From assembly GCF_032854445.1 (NCBI RefSeq), contig NC_088299.1, positions 5,619,001-5,683,000 of the forward strand: a stretch of DNA of 64,000 nucleotides, given 5' to 3'. The translations under genes were made by a program, and so were the position numbers. Shown in pieces: positions 24,853 through 36,500 of the stretch. Under the pieces are notes generated by a model, which saw only the letters and a list, made by a program, of their open reading frames with translations, was not told the DNA's origin and did no database searches. The first letter of the stretch is position 1. Every line of letters begins with the position of its first letter. The stretch is from Liolophura sinensis. Lineage: Eukaryota; Mollusca; Polyplacophora; Chitonida; Chitonidae.

Positions 24853-26695
24853 TGCTGATGGACTAAGCATCCCCGAGGCCTGTTCCCTGCTGGTGGACTA
24901 AGCATCCCCGAGACATGGTGGACTAAACATCCCCGAGGCCTGGTCCCTGCTGGTGGGTTGAGCATCCCCGAGGACTGGTCCCTGCTGATGAACTAAGCAT
25001 TCCGGAGGCCTGGTCCCTGCATGTGATCTAGGCATCCCCGAAGCCTGGTTCCTGCTGATGCACTAAATATTCCCGAGGCCTAGTCCCTGCTGGTGAACTA
25101 AGTGTCCGCAAGGCCTGGCCTCTGCTGAGGGACTAAGCATCCTTGAAGCCTAGTCCCTGCTGATAAACTAAGCATCCTTAAGGCCTGGCCCCTGCGGATG
25201 AACTAAGCATTCCCGAGGCCTGGTCCCTACTGGTGAACTAAGCATCCCCGAAGCCTGGTTCCTGCTGAGGGACTAAGCATCCCCGAGGCCTGGTCCTTGC
25301 TGGTGAACTAAGCATCCCCGAGGCCTGGTTGCTGCTGATGGACTTAATATCCCCGAGACCTGGTCCCTGTTGATGGGCTAAGCATCCCCGAGGCTTGGTC
25401 CCTGCTGAAGGACTAAGCATCCCCAAGGCCTGGTCCCTGCTGGTGAACTAAGCATTCCCAAGGCCTGGTCCCTGCTGATGAACTAAGCATCCTTGAGGCC
25501 TGGTCCCTGCTGAAGGACTAAGCATCCCCAAGGCCTGGTCCCTGCTGGTGAACTAAGCATCCTTGAAGCCTGGTCCCTGCTGATGAACTAAGCATCCTTG
25601 AAGCCTGGTCCCTGCTGATGAACTAAGCATCCTTGAAGCCTGGTCCCTGCTGATGACTAAGCATCCTTGAAGCCTGGTCCCTGCTGATGAACTAAGCATC
25701 CTTGAGGCCTGGTCCCTGCTGATGAACTAAGCATCTCAGAGGCCTGGTCCCTACTGGTGAACTAAGCATCCCCGAGGCCTGATTCCTGCTGAGGAACTAA
25801 GCATCCTTGAGGATGCTCAATCCCTTAGCCTGATGGATAGCATCTCCGAGCCCTGGTTCTTGCCGATTGACTAAGCATCCCAGAGGCCTGGTCTCTGCTG
25901 GTGAACTAGGCATACCCGAGGCCTGGTCCCTACTGGTGGACTAAGCATCCCAGAGACCTGGTCCCTGCTGGTGGAGTAAGCATCCCCAAGGCCTGGTCCT
26001 GTCGATGGACTAAGCATTCCCAATGCCTGGTCCCTGCTGATAGACTAAGCATCCCGAGGCCTGGTCCCTGCTGGTGAGCTAAGCATCCCCGAGGTCTGGT
26101 CCCTGATTATGGACTAAGCACCCCCCGAGCCCTGGTCCATTCCGATGGACTAAGCATCCCAGGGGCCTGGTCCGTGCCGAAGCACTAAGCTTCCCCGAAT
26201 CCTGGCCTCTGCTGGTGAACTAAGCATCCCCAAGGCCTGGTCCCTGCTGAAGGACTAAGCATCACAGAGGCCTGGTCCCTGCCGCTGGACTAAGCATCCC
26301 AGAGGCCTGGTTCCTGCCGAAACACTAAGCATCCCCGAACCCTGGTCTCTGCTGGTGAACTAAGCATCCCCGAGGCCTGGCCCCTGCTGGTGGACTAAGC
26401 ATCCCAGAGGCCTGGTCCCTGCCGAAGCACTAAGCATCCCCGAACCCTGGTCTCTGCTGGTGGACTAAACATCACAGAGGCCTGGTTCCTGCCGATGAAC
26501 TGAGCATCCCAGAGGCCTGTCCCTGCTGAAGGACTAAGCATCACAGAGGCCTGGTTTCTGCCGATGAACTGAGCATCCCAGAGGCCTGTCCCTGCTGGAG
26601 GACTAAGCATCTCCAAGCCCTGGTCTCTGCTGATGGACTAAGCATCCCCAAGGCCTGGTCCCTGCTGATGGACTAAGCATCCCCGAGGCCTGGTC
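24853..26695 (+). repeat. Minisatellite, 35-bp unit, about 52 copies, derived from family M ends
   Basis: The unit reads ctggtgaactaagcatcccc followed by gaggcctggtccctg, 35 bp. Units vary at ctgatg/ctggtg/ctgaag, cccga/cttga/cagag and similar sites; a few are shortened (near 24911 and 25653). The right edge runs into a family M segment at 26700. Single units also occur at the ends of the M element 35533-36552. Because 35 is not a multiple of 3, open frames of 60-166 codons appear by chance on the minus strand. Confidence 0.95.
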
Positions 26696-26699
26696 GCTT

Positions 26700-26835
26700 G
26701 ACATTATTTTAATATGATTGTGTAGTAAATGTGATGGCAACGCACCAGTAGTTTGAGTAATTCTAGACAAGTGGCACGTAACAAATTGCAACTAATAACA
26801 TTGCATTTTTACCTAATTATGATTAAAGCCATTTT
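26700..26835 (-). mobile_element. Family M element fragment attached to the 35-bp array
   Basis: Follows the last 35-bp unit directly: tttaatatgattgtgtagta, aatgtgatggcaacgcacca, gtttgagtaattctagacaa, ttacctaattatgattaaag. The order (unit, then these blocks) is the same as at 35537-35700. Confidence 0.75.
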
Positions 26836-28800
26836 GCTACTTTGCTGCTTTTTAATCATAAAGAACGCTCGTTGTAACAATGTTAGTTTTCGTTAATGGA
26901 AGATGAAATTTTGACGCATTTGTCTTACGACAACAAAGATGAGATGGTGAAAATTTTAATTTACCCCGCTTAAAAAAAGCTCCAAAATCATATTTCTAAT
27001 TGTTGACTTTAGTCGAAACTAGATTTCTAGAATCGGCCCCTGATCTACCTTTCAACTTGTGTTACATCTGTGTGAAATTCTGTCAAAATTACAGATCACC
27101 TTGAGTATGTCATAGAATTATATATATCACACGCGTAGACCATAAAGGCGTTTTCCAAGACAATAATCTTATGGCCCTTTCCAAAAGCACATTCACCTTT
27201 TAGACCAGTTGCGAATCTATAATTTATGAAAATAGCAAAAACACAAGAAAGAATACCTGTCAGATAATGGCCATTTGGAGTAAATCATACGTTGTTGACA
27301 CACTGTTCTTCTTTTTTTTATTGACTCTGTCTGAAGTGAGGTATGCATCACAACCGAAGACAAGAAATTGGTTGTACAATATGGCGTTCCTAAATTTCCC
27401 TCATAATTATATGTAGCTCTTCTAGTCTGTGATAATAGGCAGGTATTTAGATACCCATAATGACCGGTTATGTGTGTTCAAAGCCAACAGAACTGGAAAC
27501 CCACTCGATGGAAACCCTGCTTTCTGAAGCGAACTTTTCCGTCAGTCGTCACGAGCTTACCAGTCATCCTAATATCGATGGAGAAATTCCCTGAGAAGAA
27601 AGATTCCTCCTGTGACAAGGGGGGACTTTTAGAGCTAAGCTAATACCGTTTATTTTGGAATAGCTTGACAGAATTGATCCCTTAGGAGCCGAAGTCTGCA
27701 ATTATCTCAACTACTGGCAAAGGACAAAACCTGAGATTCGGCATGATATAGATTGAGCTCTTCGACCAGCCGACTATTAAACAGATCAGTCTTGCATTTC
27801 CTCCTGATCACTTTCAGAAGGGCGCATATTTATTATTTGAACGACCTTTCTTTCCTTGCCACCACCTGTAGATAACGACTTAGACCACGGTCGTTCTCAC
27901 AAGCCTCAGCATAATTCAGTTTGATGAATCACATTCGACTGACTTAAGCATATCAGAAATGGTAGATAATGATTTAAGCTCCATCACCGTAATAGTCGAG
28001 GTCAATGGACAATTTATTGGTCGGTAAATTTCCGATCAAGCTCAGTGACGCTTAGAGAGTCACTACTTAAGTACTTGTAAATTCATCATCCACTGGATCT
28101 TCGCTTGTATAGAAGGTAGGATACAAACAGAACTGCTTTGATTTCTCACACATACTGTTGCCCTGCAGTTCTGTATTTATGTTGCTGTTCTTCTTGTTCC
28201 TCGGATAGGGCTCTGTTTGTTCTTGATCGTTGATTACATTTTCGAAAAGCGCTTGCGTTGGAGCTTGTGGCCTGACGTCGGCCGATTTTTCTTGTTTTAT
28301 AAAATTAAGAATAAAGTTCGCTTTGAAGTCTTAGTTGGTACGTGTGTACCTGAGTGCACACTACCATTGAGTTATGTGGAGGGTAGTTCACATTCAACAT
28401 TAAATGGCACTTTGTTAATATTTAACTATTCGACTAAAGGTCTAACGCCCTACTGTTATCATAGAATATTTCGCTTAGCTTATAGTATTTTATAGCCAAA
28501 CACCACGAGCTATAAATTTTGGTCGCATCCATAACTGTAGTAACTTACCCTTCGCTTTGAATGATATATTGATTTGTCATAATGTAATTGTACTTAAGAT
28601 TCGGGAACGACGAGCGTATCATTTGGCCGTCAAAACCCTTCGACAGCCGGCTCAACCTGATAGCACTGCATTATTAAGGAGCCTGTCACATCTGGCCTGA
28701 ATATAGGAGTAGCCTGAGATAACCAACTTCACCTTCGTGGGTGAATACGTAATTATCCGCCATGTGAATACATTTAAGACTATTTGTATTCAAAGTAAGG
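26836..28800. other. No gene recognised; repeat-free block near 27480-28100
   Basis: The stretch 27480-28100 is free of the window's repeats and of mixed composition. As it lies about 3 kb before the first visible calbindin exon, it could hold an unseen exon or a regulatory element, but I found no EF-hand 1 motif. Confidence 0.4.
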
Positions 28801-29012
28801 TTTTATTTGATTTGTTTTTGTGATTGGTATTTTACGCCGTACTCAAGAATATTACTTTTCTACGACCGTGGCCAGCATAATAGTGGAAGGAAACCGAGGG
28901 AAAATCATGACCGTCCGCAGGTTGTTGACAGACCTTCCCGCGTACGGCCGGAGGGCTGGACCTGAACTCAGCACCTTGCTGGCGTGCTAACCTTCTCGGC
29001 CACGGAGGCCCC
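28801..29012 (-). mobile_element. SINE S1 with internal deletions
   Basis: Both ends are present: gattggtattttacgccgta at the left and ccttctcggccacggaggcc at the right. Parts of the middle are missing, including the gcagagcccggg stretch and part of the head. No target duplication found. Confidence 0.88.
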
Positions 29013-30114
29013 ACTGATGAATATGGCAATTAAACCATTAAACCTGCAATCAAGTGTTTACATTGATAGTCCACAATAATATTAACAAAAACAAACCACT
29101 GAGTGTAAATCTACACACAGCCACATATTGCTTTGGACAACAACAGAACATAAAAGAACATGTCAACAGTACATCGAATGGATTGTCAAATCATGAAATA
29201 CATAACCACGTCAATAAGCAGCCATTTTTCTTTTAATCCAACAATTTGTCATGGACAAGCAGGTGACAGGACAATGTAGAAAGGCCCTTTTTATCTTATG
29301 ATGGAATGGGGCCAACATTGGGCTTGACGCCTACAGGCTTTCCAAGCCTCAGCATTCCACGATAAAAAGGAATGGACAGAAAATATTTTTCCACATTGAC
29401 ATTTATCTTTCAATAAAGCAACGCAAAATTGACGCGGAACTTGTTGCGATAATGCGTAGTTTTAGTTGCATTACGCTAATTTTCTCCTGGGTATTCATAA
29501 CGACGTATATTTAAGTTAATGGCACCATTTAGAAAAAGTCATACAGCTGAAAGCCATAATCAATACTGCGACCAGTCCATGTCTATGTGGTGTGTTAAGT
29601 GTTCCGGACAGCACTGAGAGGTGTGATTCATGTTTCAGGCACTATCAGAGCTCGACGTCATTCAACATCATTTTGTACATGCGGGAATTGGAATGGGTGC
29701 TAAAATGAAACATGAAAAATCGTTGTGTCTCATAGACGTTGCACAATAGCATTACGGGTGGATGAAGACTGTCAACGACACCAATAAAGGCCAAAATTCA
29801 TCGTCATGTACATTAACGATTCGTTAATAATGTTATTTTTCGGTATTACACATAAATTAATAATGTACAATTTGAAAGCTGACAGTGCAGGCCTCCGTGT
29901 TTTATTCTCTATGTAGCTAACAACGAGAATTATAAAGTTTTAAACCCGACAACACGGGTCTCCGAGTTTTACTCTCTGGTTAGCTGACAACGACAATGAT
30001 ATCATTTTAAACCCGTTGTAAAGTATGATCTGGACACGGTATCACGTGAACAAAACATTTACATTAGAAAAGACTACCGCACAGAGAGCGTGATATATAG
30101 TTGTCACGTGAACT
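29013..30114. other. No gene recognised
   Basis: Plain sequence with a local repeated phrase (ctgacagtgcaggcctccgt / acaacacgggtctccgag, with tttta-tctct and tagctgacaacga) at 29878-30000, about 75 bp apart. Confidence 0.45.
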
Positions 30115-30335
30115 GTGAAATGCCCTCTATCCCTCTAATTTACCTCCATTAGGGTTTTAATCTAAATAACCATACAAATGCTTACACAGTAGCAGCTTAC
30201 ACTCCCTTGCCACAAAGCCTTAAGAAGAACTAGGTAAAAAAAAACATGTTAAATGCAATTTTTATTTAGAGTTTACTGGTCTAGAATTACTTAAAATGCC
30301 GTGTTGTCATCAGATTTAATAAGCATTTGTATGAA
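30115..30335 (+). mobile_element. Family M element fragment
   Basis: Contains tttacctccattagggtttt, agaactaggtaaaa, tgcaatttttatttagagtt and tggtctagaattacttaaaa in M order. It ends about 170 bp before the first visible calbindin exon. Confidence 0.65.
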
Positions 30336-30503
30336 CTATATTTTTGTGATAACGGACTGCATGTTTTAATTAAGATTACTTAACTCAAATTAGATGTTGG
30401 TAATATGAAACCAGATGTTAAGGTAACCGGTTTTGCCCTCCAATGTGTTTAAGATTAGCATTGCCTTATTGCGCTCTGTAACGAGATTTTTTTCTCCGCT
30501 CAG

Positions 30504-30593
30504 GTATTGTCCGCAGTAGGATTCAGCGAGCTCAAAGCTGCGGTAATGGAGGCATTTGATTGCAACAAAGATGGCAGAATCGAAATTGGAGAG
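30504..30593 (+). CDS. Cbp53E: Calbindin-like exon with EF-hand 2
   Basis: The acceptor is a pyrimidine tract ending ctccgctcag and the donor is gaggtaggca. The exon codes for 30 residues in phase 0, and the last 12 form a canonical EF loop ([12 protein letters not shown]). The entering helix reads [10 protein letters not shown], matching the 'ELK..FMEAYD' context of calbindin-32. A second AG 13 bases further in (ccgcag) would not keep phase 0, so the first AG is preferred. The exon opens with linker sequence, so at least one upstream exon must exist. Confidence 0.9.
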
Positions 30594-33500
30594 GTAGGCA
30601 AAGCTTTTCTTCCAGTAAGCCCTGTAACCATGGTAACTGGAATTATTCCTTTGCTAATTGAGTCGATGTGGTAATATTGTATGCTAAGTAGACCGCGCTT
30701 CTCGTGTAGATACGAGAACGTATAGAAAAAAACAGTCATTTGGTGGAATTACGTTCATGGTCTGTTCAACCTGTACAATATTAATTAATTAAAAACCTCA
30801 TAACATTAATTCTATTTACATGGTTGTTGTTTAACGCAATCTGCAAGGAATGAGTTTATGGACGGATGAAACCAACAACCTTAGGTACCTGGGTGACCGT
30901 CATAACCACGTGTTACGCTCACAACTGCACGCCATACTTATGCATGTATATAGCCAATATTAACATTTCTATACATCAACAGATGTTAAACATATTACAG
31001 ATGATACATACAGCACAGGATACCAATATGCAACATGTCAGTCAATGTTAAACGACATAAACTTATTAACCCATCGATCAAGGTTCTAGTTGCTACAGGT
31101 TCTTGCCTTTCATATGTTGAGGCTCGTGTGGTTGTTTGCACGTGGGATAGTTTGTCAGTGGCTTTTCAGATATCGGTACATGTAGATTTCACCCAACACC
31201 CTGGTTTCCTCCACCCATAAAACTCATCGCCGTCGTGTAAGTGAAGAAGTCTACAGGATGACGTTCAAAAAGAATAAATCAAATCAACCAATTCATCGAC
31301 CAAAACCGCCTATTAAAGAATAAAGTGAGAAAATCTATGGTTCGCCGAAGCCAGTGTGTACTTCTGATGAGATTGCATTTGTATGAACAGTTGCAGACTA
31401 GAAAATATAAATAAAGGGTTATTCTTCATTTATTTACTTATTATCTATGTATTTATTTATACGTTGCTTAAGGTCATTTTCAGGAATTGTTCACTTATAC
31501 AATGGCTTTTAGTTTTATAGGTAGATGGAACTCTACCCAGCGTCCGACGTAAGCTCCGACCTGCATATGCCACCTTATGTCAAAAATTTTTGAAAATTGA
31601 TTTCCGATATACACACCAATGAATGTCTTTCCTACAAAGCCAAAAGTTACCCACCATTTTGTTTAAGTTGTTATTGCGACATTGGTGGCGATACGACGTA
31701 TGTCGTAGATGGGAAAACTAATCTAAAACTAAGTTGCCAAAGGTCTTTTGTTTAATCAAGCAAACTTCTACCAAATTCTACCAAAAAAGAAAAAAAAAGA
31801 AAAAAAATTGGCCATCATGTAAGTGAAATTTTACATTTTTGAGTATGGCGTTAAAGTATAATCAGACTGATGGATATCAAATTATTACAAACTTTCTATG
31901 GTTTTTATTCACAGCTTGCCGAAATTTTGCCAATGGAGGAAAACTTTCTTTTGTTGTTTCGTCGGGATAATCCCTTGGATTCTAGTGTCGAATTCATGAA
32001 GGTACGTCTACATTGTTGGATTTCACCAAAAAAAAAGAAGACATGACACATATGAGGAGGTGGTGGCAGCGCTGAAACAAAATGTCGCGTATGCTACCAT
32101 TGTCACCTTACCGAAGAACAACATTCACAGTTTTCCATTTCACTGTACTGTATTCTTAGTATCTGTATTAACAGAATGGTTTGTCTGGATAATACGAATT
32201 GTTGTCTAACTAATGTAATAGTGCAACACCAAACATGAATAGTTTAGCTGAATAATACAGTATTTTATCTGAAGAATAGAATATTTCGTCTGAATAATAT
32301 AGTAATTTGTCAGAAATTCTTGAATTAATGGAATGTCCTGATTAATTAGAGAAACGTGGATATATTGAATGAATAATGAAAAAGTTTGTCTGCATAATAA
32401 AATTGTTTGTCTGAATGTTGAAAAATATTTAAATGTTTTTGGTCAAACATCAGTATGTTCTGCCGTCAAACATAATTTTTCGGCCTAATAATTGCAAGAT
32501 CAATTTCCAATGCAACGTTGAGCGCAAACCACTGAAGGCGGAAATTATTGTGTACCATGCTAGTTCATAAGTCATCGTTAATCAAAATATATATCTCTGT
32601 TGTGCAAGTTGAATATATAGTCTCTAACCCCGGTTTACTTATCTACAAAAGAACTGTTGCCATTGTCAAATTTAAGAAAATTAAAGTTAAGACGTCTGAT
32701 GGAATAGCACACTAGTTTTTCCAGTTATAACTTGTGACGTTGATTGAAATCTTCACACATTTTACAAACTCTAAGAAATTGTTCCATGTGGCGAGAAATA
32801 TATGCCATATACCGGATCATTCGCTATATCAGTGTCCAAGCAAGGATAATTTACTTTTCCGGCTGCGGTATTTGAGAAATCTGGTCCAAATAGGTATCAT
32901 GTTCTACTGCTGCCTGGCAAACTTCCTGGTCAAAGTTACCTGACAAACTCTCTGGCCTAAAGCCGCACGTACCTGACAAACCTACTGATCTAAAGCAACC
33001 TTCCATACTTTCTGGTCTAGGGCTGGAGTCTATCCAAAGGAGCCAGTTGAAGGCTAACTCAGAAATTTAAGACGTAGTTTGCATTGGTGTATTTGTATGA
33101 TCAATGCTAGATCCTTGCCAACTCTAGCCATTTATACATGAGATGAAACAATTGCTTAGTGGTCTATTCATGTGTAGCATATATGCATATCGGAGCTGAG
33201 AGGAATGAATAAAAAAAAATCTGCATTTCTGTCGTAGATATGGAGAGAGTTTGACTCCGACAACAGTGGCTACATTGAAGCGGACGAGTTAAAGGTAAGG
33301 TTAACAAAATTTGAATAATCGTCATTCTCTCAGATTTGTGGTTACTCGAGAACTTAGGCAACAATCAACCTCAGCTCCGAGCAACAGTTGATGTTAAGGA
33401 GATGAGTGGCAAAATGACCGGGACTACGAAACCTAGAACAACAATAATAACACCAGTCATTTATGCCGCTCAAATAGTTATTCGCTCTTTTTTCCCAAAG

Positions 33501-36500
33501 TGCAACCATGCCTTGAAGCCAACATGTAAAATATCAGTTTAGTGGGCTTAATAAAGCGCATATTTAACAAATGACGTTGTGGAGATAACCTTCATATATA
33601 TATATCGCATTCATTATCATGTGACCAAACAGACTAAATGAACTCGCGTGGTCTAGTCTTTGACACAGCTTGACCACACTTTGACATTTATTTTGGCATA
33701 CAGTACTAGTGAGAACCGTTCAGTTTATGTCCAATACATACGGTATGTATTGTGCAAAAAGAAACAAAGACAAAGCCTTCGCTCAGAAAGCAATCTAAAG
33801 AAAGGCAATTTGGATGGTTCTGAGGACCACAGTCTCACGTGCTTACACTTGCACGTCATTCCCTGTGTAGGATTATACTCTGTTGATATAATTAAAGACG
33901 CATAGCATGGAGACAAAAACCATAGCAGCGATGACAGTGTGATAGCTGGCAAATGGTCACATGTAACCGATGAAACACGGTTACTCTTGTTAGTTTACGT
34001 CTGCTGGGGTTTTATTCTAACTGTTCGTGTAAATGCATAAATGTTAGCAAATTACACGCCCTATAACACCATGGCTGAAGCAGAATTAGGTAAAAAATTG
34101 CAGTGAGGTTAACTGCAATTTGTTAGACGTCAGTGGACTAGATTTACTCAAAACGCTGCGTTATCCTCACATTTAACAAAACATTGTAGGCTGTAAAAAT
34201 GGCTACAGTTTATTCCTGCGACGACAATGGTTAAATATAATAAAATTTAATTAGCTTACTACACTTACATTTAAACTTTGATTGTTACAATGAATTTCTT
34301 ACATGTACAGCCGTCAATCTTATATTCCTTGAAGCATGTGATGATGATCAAAAGGTTCAACCAAAATAGCTCGTAAGAATTTACACTTTGTGGGTCCCAT
34401 CAAGAATTGAACTCGGATCTCTACAGCCGAAGCCCAGCATTCTATCAGCTGGACTATAAAGGATAAATTTCCTCTAGCTTCTGTTGGTATAAGCCGTGAA
34501 AATTTCCACCTTCTTATCAGCTGTCTGAGCCACTAGTATTCTAATTTCTTTTCTTTTTTTTTACTGGTCTGTACCACCTTTCTTGGATGTCTAGTGTTTG
34601 CTACTGTCCGAATATAAGACACGCTCTGGTCACGTCTTGCACGTCAAATCCTCATTGAATAGCTCAGCATCAGTCCGCAGCCATCAATGGGAGCTCGTAA
34701 TGAATAAAACAAGAGTCAGACTGGGAGAACAACACCTTTCCCATTGATCGTAGCGAGCTGGTTTGAGGAAGCGGAACTAACGTCCGCTAAGGACTTTGGG
34801 TGATTACGCCTCGCGATTTCCTTTATTAAATCGGAAAGTGTAAATCACTCTCCGTAGCACACTTGGAATATTATTAACGTTTTATTTACTGACGGTACAC
34901 TTGGTTCTGGCATATGCATTATGACAAAGCGAAATACGAGAGCCTGTGGATCTCACCGAACTACAAGCGTCGTTTTAATAAAAGACAAATGGCTCTGTGA
35001 TTTTCGTTTTATTACTGGGATTAGACATGGCATTTAGTGGGGTGATCTCGGCCACTGGTGATTTATAGCAGATCGGTCTGTTTAAAGAGGGGAGGATTAC
35101 TGGGTGTTAGCACTCAATAATATTAATCGCTACGTTACTCGGTCTTTTTATATGGTGATTTATTTATTTAAGATACATAATTTGGCTATAATGTCACTCA
35201 GTAATGTTCATCATTTCGTCACTCGGTGTCATATTATGATTTATTTATATTTTTATTTATTTATTTATTTATTTATTTATTTTAAGACACAGAGCTTGGG
35301 CTTAATGGTTTAAGAAGATACACAAGTTACGTTTTAATTCCTGCTCCCTTATGTTGTAGTAGCATCGTCAATAGAGATGGACGCTTTATTTGTGAGATTC
35401 GCCCGTCTAGTAAATTATTGATCTAGTCGTACAACAGGTAATTTGCTGAGAGCAGACGATGTGACTATCCATCTTGGGGGGCTGTTATGGCTGGAATAGG
35501 GTGGACTTGGAACTGTGAAAGGTGTTTTATGTCTGTATAAACCAGGATCCTGCTGGTGGGCTGAGCATCCCCGAGGCCTGGTCACTGTGCACTGTTTCAT
35601 CTAGTATTTGTTAAGTGTGGTGACAACATAGCAATTCTGGACTAACGACGTGTAATAAATTGCAGATAACATCAGTGCAATATTTTACTTATTTCTGCTT
35701 AAACCATAGTGCCATTGGTCATCCCAGTTCCTACCATTTCATCATTTACATGAACAGTTAGAATGAAACTCTAGCTGGGGTAAAATGGCCAAAAGGCGTG
35801 TTTCGCTGGTTGCGTGTGAGTATTTACCAGTGGGTCGTTCCTCCCGTTTCACCATCCATGCTGTTGCCTTTTCATTTATACCCTCATATTTGCGAAGGCA
35901 CACATTCACAAACCAGTCAGACACCTTCCTCATTTCTACCTGCGTTATGTAGTGCGAAAACATTGATTTCAGCAATCGGTATTTCTTCCAGAGAATCGAT
36001 TCTAGACATTGTCCCACGGAAATAACCAAGCTTCTACACCCCTGGGCTCATTCTTGTAATTTATTCGTTAAGAGAACATTATCCATTATTGGAGTACAAT
36101 TATTGTATTGTGATATCCGCTTCTCAATGAAACTCAGAAGATAATACCGAGCAATGTTCAGTATTGTCTTTTGAAGGAAAATTTTCATGTTTTATATCGG
36201 TACAGTTAAGACATAGAGAGAAAAAAACAGAGCAGGGATGACAGTGTGATAGCTGGCAAATCACCACTCGTAACCGATGAAATACGGCATCGTGTCATTT
36301 ACCTCAAGGTTTTACTCTAACTGTTCATGTAAATGTCCTATTAGTAGCTAATTACATGCCTCTTAATTTCATGCTTTAAGCAGAATTAGGTAAAAAGCGG
36401 CACTGATGGTAATTGGAATTTTTTAGACGTCATTGGTCTATAGAAAGAAATATGTATTGTCATCACATTTAACATGCAATAAAATTAATACAATGTAAAG

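Larger units (their letters stand above)
30594..31914 (+). other. Intron between EF2 exon and linker exon
   Basis: A 1321-bp GT-AG intron. It holds three diverged S1 SINE pieces (near 31195-31300, 31428-31560 and 31808-31862) and no further coding sequence. Confidence 0.85.

Noticed and set aside
24465-24965. 166-codon minus-strand open frame, the longest in the window
   Set aside because: It runs through a SINE and into the 35-bp array. Repeats such as CLVH and GTRPRG come from the tandem units, so it is not a gene.
25238-26791. Several repetitive minus-strand frames with MLSPPAGT-like motifs
   Set aside because: They are translations of the 35-bp minisatellite; three units give an open 105-base period by chance.
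34391-34463. tRNA gene
   Set aside because: Box-like motifs are present, but the anticodon stem does not pair and no clean acceptor stem forms.
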